Source: Vulcanimicrobiota bacterium | GTDB lineage: Bacteria > Vulcanimicrobiota > Vulcanimicrobiia > Vulcanimicrobiales > Vulcanimicrobiaceae | Direction of reading: 5' to 3' | DNA: 64,000 nucleotides | Assembly: GCA_003168375.1 (NCBI GenBank) | Contig: PMSI01000004.1 | Location: 1-64,000, forward strand | Part shown: positions 62,275 through 64,000 of the stretch, in pieces | How positions within the stretch are numbered: position 1 is the first letter of the stretch | How the letters are laid out: every line of letters begins with the position of its first letter | The notes under the pieces: generated by a model | Databases searched by the model: none | What the model saw: only the letters and a program-made list of their open reading frames with translations | What the model was told of the DNA's origin: nothing | Translations under genes and position numbers: made by a program

Positions 62275-63369
62275 TCACGGCGCGATCGTCGTGCGTTTTT
62301 CCGTTGAGGTTTCAAGGCCTTTCGCGCGCCACTTGTCGTCCGCGGCGAGGACCCAGCCCTTCTTTGTCTCCGCCCACGTCGCTTTCGTCCGATACTTGGC
62401 GAACGTCTCCTGGAGCTGCGTGTTCGCCGCCTTGATCGGCTTCTTGGTCCGCTCCACGAGCGCTTTCTGCATCAAATCGAACGACTTTCTCAAGGCGAAG
62501 TAGTGGTCTTCTCCGATGAAGTAAAACGCCTCACGATCGAAGTCGTCGCCGGGCTCGAACGAGCGCTCTCCGGGACCGACGAAGAGATTACCCGGAAACC
62601 ATTCGAAGTACGGACCGGCAACGTCGGCGCTTCGCTCGGCGCGGTCTGCGCCCGTCTTGGTCTTCGTCCATTCCGTTCTTGCGGCGGCCAACGTCTGGAC
62701 GATGGTCTTGCCCCGGGCCGTTTGACCGAACGCCGTCATCGCCTCCGTCAATGACGTCTCGGCGAGACCGAGCTGACTCCACGTCACGCCGTCGGCGATG
62801 ACCGCCGGCAATCGGTTTTTCCCGACGAGATACCCGATGTTGTGGATCGTCCACGCGACCGTGATGCCTTGGGCGACCGTATCGGTCACGCCGGCCAGGA
62901 GCTGCGGTGCAGCGGCGGCGACCGCGATCGCTTTCTCCGCCCCGATCTTGAGCAGTCCGGTCGAGCCCCAGTCGATCTTGTCCGTGATCTGGTTGGTTCG
63001 CTCGAGCTCCGCCATCGTGACGTCCGCCCAGCTGTTCGGCATCGCGACCACCATCTGCGCGACATCGGACTTGTACAGGCCCTTCACGACGCCGTAGAAC
63101 GCCTGTAGCGTCGAGTCGGGAATGATGTGGTGCTCTTTCAGCTCGACGTTCGCGCCTTTCTTCGTTTCATCCGGCGTCGGATTTTCGTAGCGGTCCATCT
63201 GAATGGGCACGACCGGCGTCGAGGTGCGAGCGTCGGCGACGCTCATCCGTGCGAGCGAGTGCGGCATCGGTACCGCAGTCACGACCTGACCTGCCTTGGT
63301 CGATGAGGCGATCCGTGAAGGGCCCTGCGGTTCCGCCGAGAGGGCTACACGCCGCACGCTGATTCTCAC
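62275..63369 (-). CDS. Putative HHIIP (HNH/AHH-type) nuclease toxin with shared leader
   Basis: The 364-residue protein starts at GTG 63369 with GGAAGG seven bases upstream. Residues 37-62 carry the leader HSLARMSV... PIQMDRYEN shared with the EndoU-type neighbour. The motif KEHHIIPDSTLQAFY (His80, His81) is the core of HNH/AHH-superfamily toxin nucleases. A long helical region follows with several hydrophobic stretches, then a second polar block (DREAFYFIGEDHYFALRKSF). The order is unusual, because the nuclease motif is near the N-terminus instead of the C-terminus. No immunity protein gene is nearby. Confidence 0.55.
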   Translation of the reverse strand: MRISVRRVALSAEPQGPSRIASSTKAGQVVTAVPMPHSLARMSVADARTSTPVVPIQMDRYENPTPDETKKGANVELKEHHIIPDSTLQAFYGVVKGLYKSDVAQMVVAMPNSWADVTMAELERTNQITDKIDWGSTGLLKIGAEKAIAVAAAAPQLLAGVTDTVAQGITVAWTIHNIGYLVGKNRLPAVIADGVTWSQLGLAETSLTEAMTAFGQTARGKTIVQTLAAARTEWTKTKTGADRAERSADVAGPYFEWFPGNLFVGPGERSFEPGDDFDREAFYFIGEDHYFALRKSFDLMQKALVERTKKPIKAANTQLQETFAKYRTKATWAETKKGWVLAADDKWRAKGLETSTEKRTTIAP

Positions 63370-63479
63370 GATTGGACCTTCCGATGTCGACGGGGTTGTA
63401 ACCGCGGGATTTCGCCTGATGAATGATTCGTGGGATGACCGGGACTCGAACCCGGACGCCGTCGCCGGCTGCAGATTTT

Positions 63480-63744
63480 CGCACCACTTCGGCTTTCGCC
63501 GCCCGACCCGCCCTTCGACAAACTCAGGGTAACAGGAAGGTTCGTGGTCCGGACTGTGCCTTGACCGTGCTCGTTCGCCATCGCGAAGGAGGTTAGGCCG
63601 CGCCCGTCCAGTCTCTACACCTTCAGGTTCGCAGCAGTAGCCGCGAACGAGCTTGGCTCGGCGTTGTCGTGCGGAGGCCGCGACGAGTTCACCGACTTTG
63701 AGCGCATCCCGGCCGGTGTTTCCAGCCGGCCGGCTCAGGATTCC
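63480..63744 (-). ncRNA. Self-splicing group I intron (IC3-like) in tRNA-Leu(UAA)
   Basis: The 265-nt intron follows exon U and ends with the required G (63480) before AAAATC. Its core reads CCGAGCCAAGC (63651-63661, P/P3-like), GTGTAGAGACTGGACGGG (63603-63620, R region) and AAGGCACAGTCCGGACC (63546-63562, S region), in the order and form of the Anabaena pre-tRNA-Leu ribozyme; GGCGAAAGCC gives a late hairpin as there. No homing endonuclease frame is present. A dispersed repeat lies within the P9-side part. Confidence 0.9.
63511..63533 (+). repeat. Dispersed CCCTTCGACA..CTCAGG repeat, copy 2 (in the intron)
   Basis: CCCTTCGACAAACTCAGGGT matches the copy at 28008-28030 in the same orientation. 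It sits between the S region and the last hairpin of the group I intron, outside the catalytic core. Confidence 0.8.
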
Positions 63745-63761
63745 AAGTCTGCTGTGTCTGC

Positions 63762-64000
63762 CTATTCCACCATCATCCCGCCGCCGTCATTCGCGCCGTG
63801 GCCGGTTGGTCCCGGCGGGAGCGGGACGGCCCGGAACGCTGGGGACGTCAGGTACCCGAGGAGCAGGTCGGCTTCGCTGACGGTGAAGCGGTCGACGCCG
63901 AGGATGCGGCAGGCCTCGTCGACGACGATCAGCCCGGCCGGTAGGATGTCCGCGCGCTGCGGGCGGATCTGCGGCATCGCTTTGCGCGCGTCGAGGTCGC
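63762..64000 (-). CDS. Ppx/GppA-family phosphatase, C-terminal part (cut by window edge)
   Basis: The last 79 codons of a minus-strand gene enter from the right edge and read QIRPQRADILPAGLIVVDEA, CRILGVDRFTVSEADLLLGY, with a Gly/Pro-rich end. PQRADILPAG...TVSEADLLLGYL is the C-terminal signature of exopolyphosphatase/guanosine pentaphosphate phosphatase catalytic domains, which degrade polyphosphate or pppGpp. The stop (63762) lies inside the tRNA-Leu 5' exon, an 18-base overlap on the same strand. Confidence 0.7.
   Translation of the reverse strand, partial: DLDARKAMPQIRPQRADILPAGLIVVDEACRILGVDRFTVSEADLLLGYLTSPAFRAVPLPPGPTGHGANDGGGMMVE

Larger units (their letters stand above)
63431..63779 (-). 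tRNA. tRNA-Leu (UAA) interrupted by a group I intron
   Basis: Exon 1 is 63779-63745 (35 nt: GGGATGA acceptor, GTG/CAC D-stem, GCAGA CTT). Exon 2 is 63479-63431 (AAAATCTGC, variable arm GCCG GCGA CGGC, T-arm CCGGG TTCGAGT CCCGG, acceptor TCATCCC, discriminator A; CCA not encoded). Joined, the anticodon loop is CTTAAAA on a perfect GCAGA/TCTGC stem, anticodon UAA, with the long variable arm of leucine tRNAs. The intron lies between U34 and A35, the same site as in cyanobacterial tRNA-Leu(UAA). Confidence 0.92.

Noticed and set aside
63431-63779. tmRNA (ssrA), because 3' tRNA-like and 5' acceptor parts lie about 350 nt apart
   Set aside because: The halves form a full tRNA-Leu(UAA) with anticodon loop CTTAAAA, and the interior has group I intron core sequences. 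No convincing tag-peptide frame was found.

Overview
The window is strongly GC-rich bacterial DNA from a didermal (outer-membrane) organism. It holds two TonB-dependent-receptor-type barrels, a TonB-like protein, Spy/CpxP-like and RseB-like periplasmic proteins, and many signal peptides. Gene style and content suggest an uncultured GC-rich phylum such as Candidatus Eremiobacterota/Vulcanimicrobiota (WPS-2). That placement is an inference; no rRNA or marker set is present to prove it.

Layout. 1-6.9 kb: a secreted CVNH-type protein cut by the left edge, a sulfur carrier with a propeller protein, a DUF5069 protein, a lytic transglycosylase, a TonB-like protein, a glycosyltransferase and a fragment of a sugar-nucleotide dehydrogenase. 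7.3-15.6 kb: a decayed integrase fragment, then an island bounded by a 50-bp direct repeat of the 3' part of tRNA-Asn(GTT). The intact tRNA is at the right end. The island carries a barrel protein with a long extra C-terminal region, a membrane-anchored TlpA-type thioredoxin, and a tandem array of tiny secreted six-cysteine peptides (two intact, one decayed), plus remnants. 15.7-24.5 kb: a TPR protein, a multi-TM/GAF protein, glutamate decarboxylase and an alpha-dioxygenase-like heme peroxidase. 24.7-29.9 kb: an MFS exporter, methionine-salvage genes mtnB-mtnD-mtnC, an SUI1-like factor, TauE/SafE and GNAT. 30-38.7 kb: a CFA-type methyltransferase, a YcaQ-like glycosylase, and the activated-methyl-cycle pair ahcY-metK divergent from a folate cyclodeaminase-like gene. 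39-46.5 kb: a 52-residue secreted peptide beside a TPR-LuxR regulator, PHP and YmdB phosphoesterases, and a TonB-dependent receptor. 46.5-55.6 kb: an RsbW-like kinase, a PAS-GGDEF-EAL protein, an Nramp-like transporter, a GH24 lysozyme, and an ECF sigma/ZAS anti-sigma/RseB-like operon followed by a PLD-like protein. 55.7-61.2 kb: a tightly packed run etfB-etfA-TPR-HDAC-MauE-TlpA. 61.3-64 kb: two probable nuclease toxins that share an N-terminal leader (one EndoU-like, one HHIIP/HNH-like), tRNA-Leu(UAA) split by a group I intron, and the end of a Ppx/GppA gene.

The most unusual items are the island locus (barrel, thioredoxin and cysteine-rich peptides), the leader-sharing toxin pair, the peptide/TPR-LuxR pair, the tRNA-Leu intron, a dispersed repeat found once inside that intron and once in frame in the SUI1-like gene, and several conserved genes whose natural start seems to be CTG, ATC or ATA.
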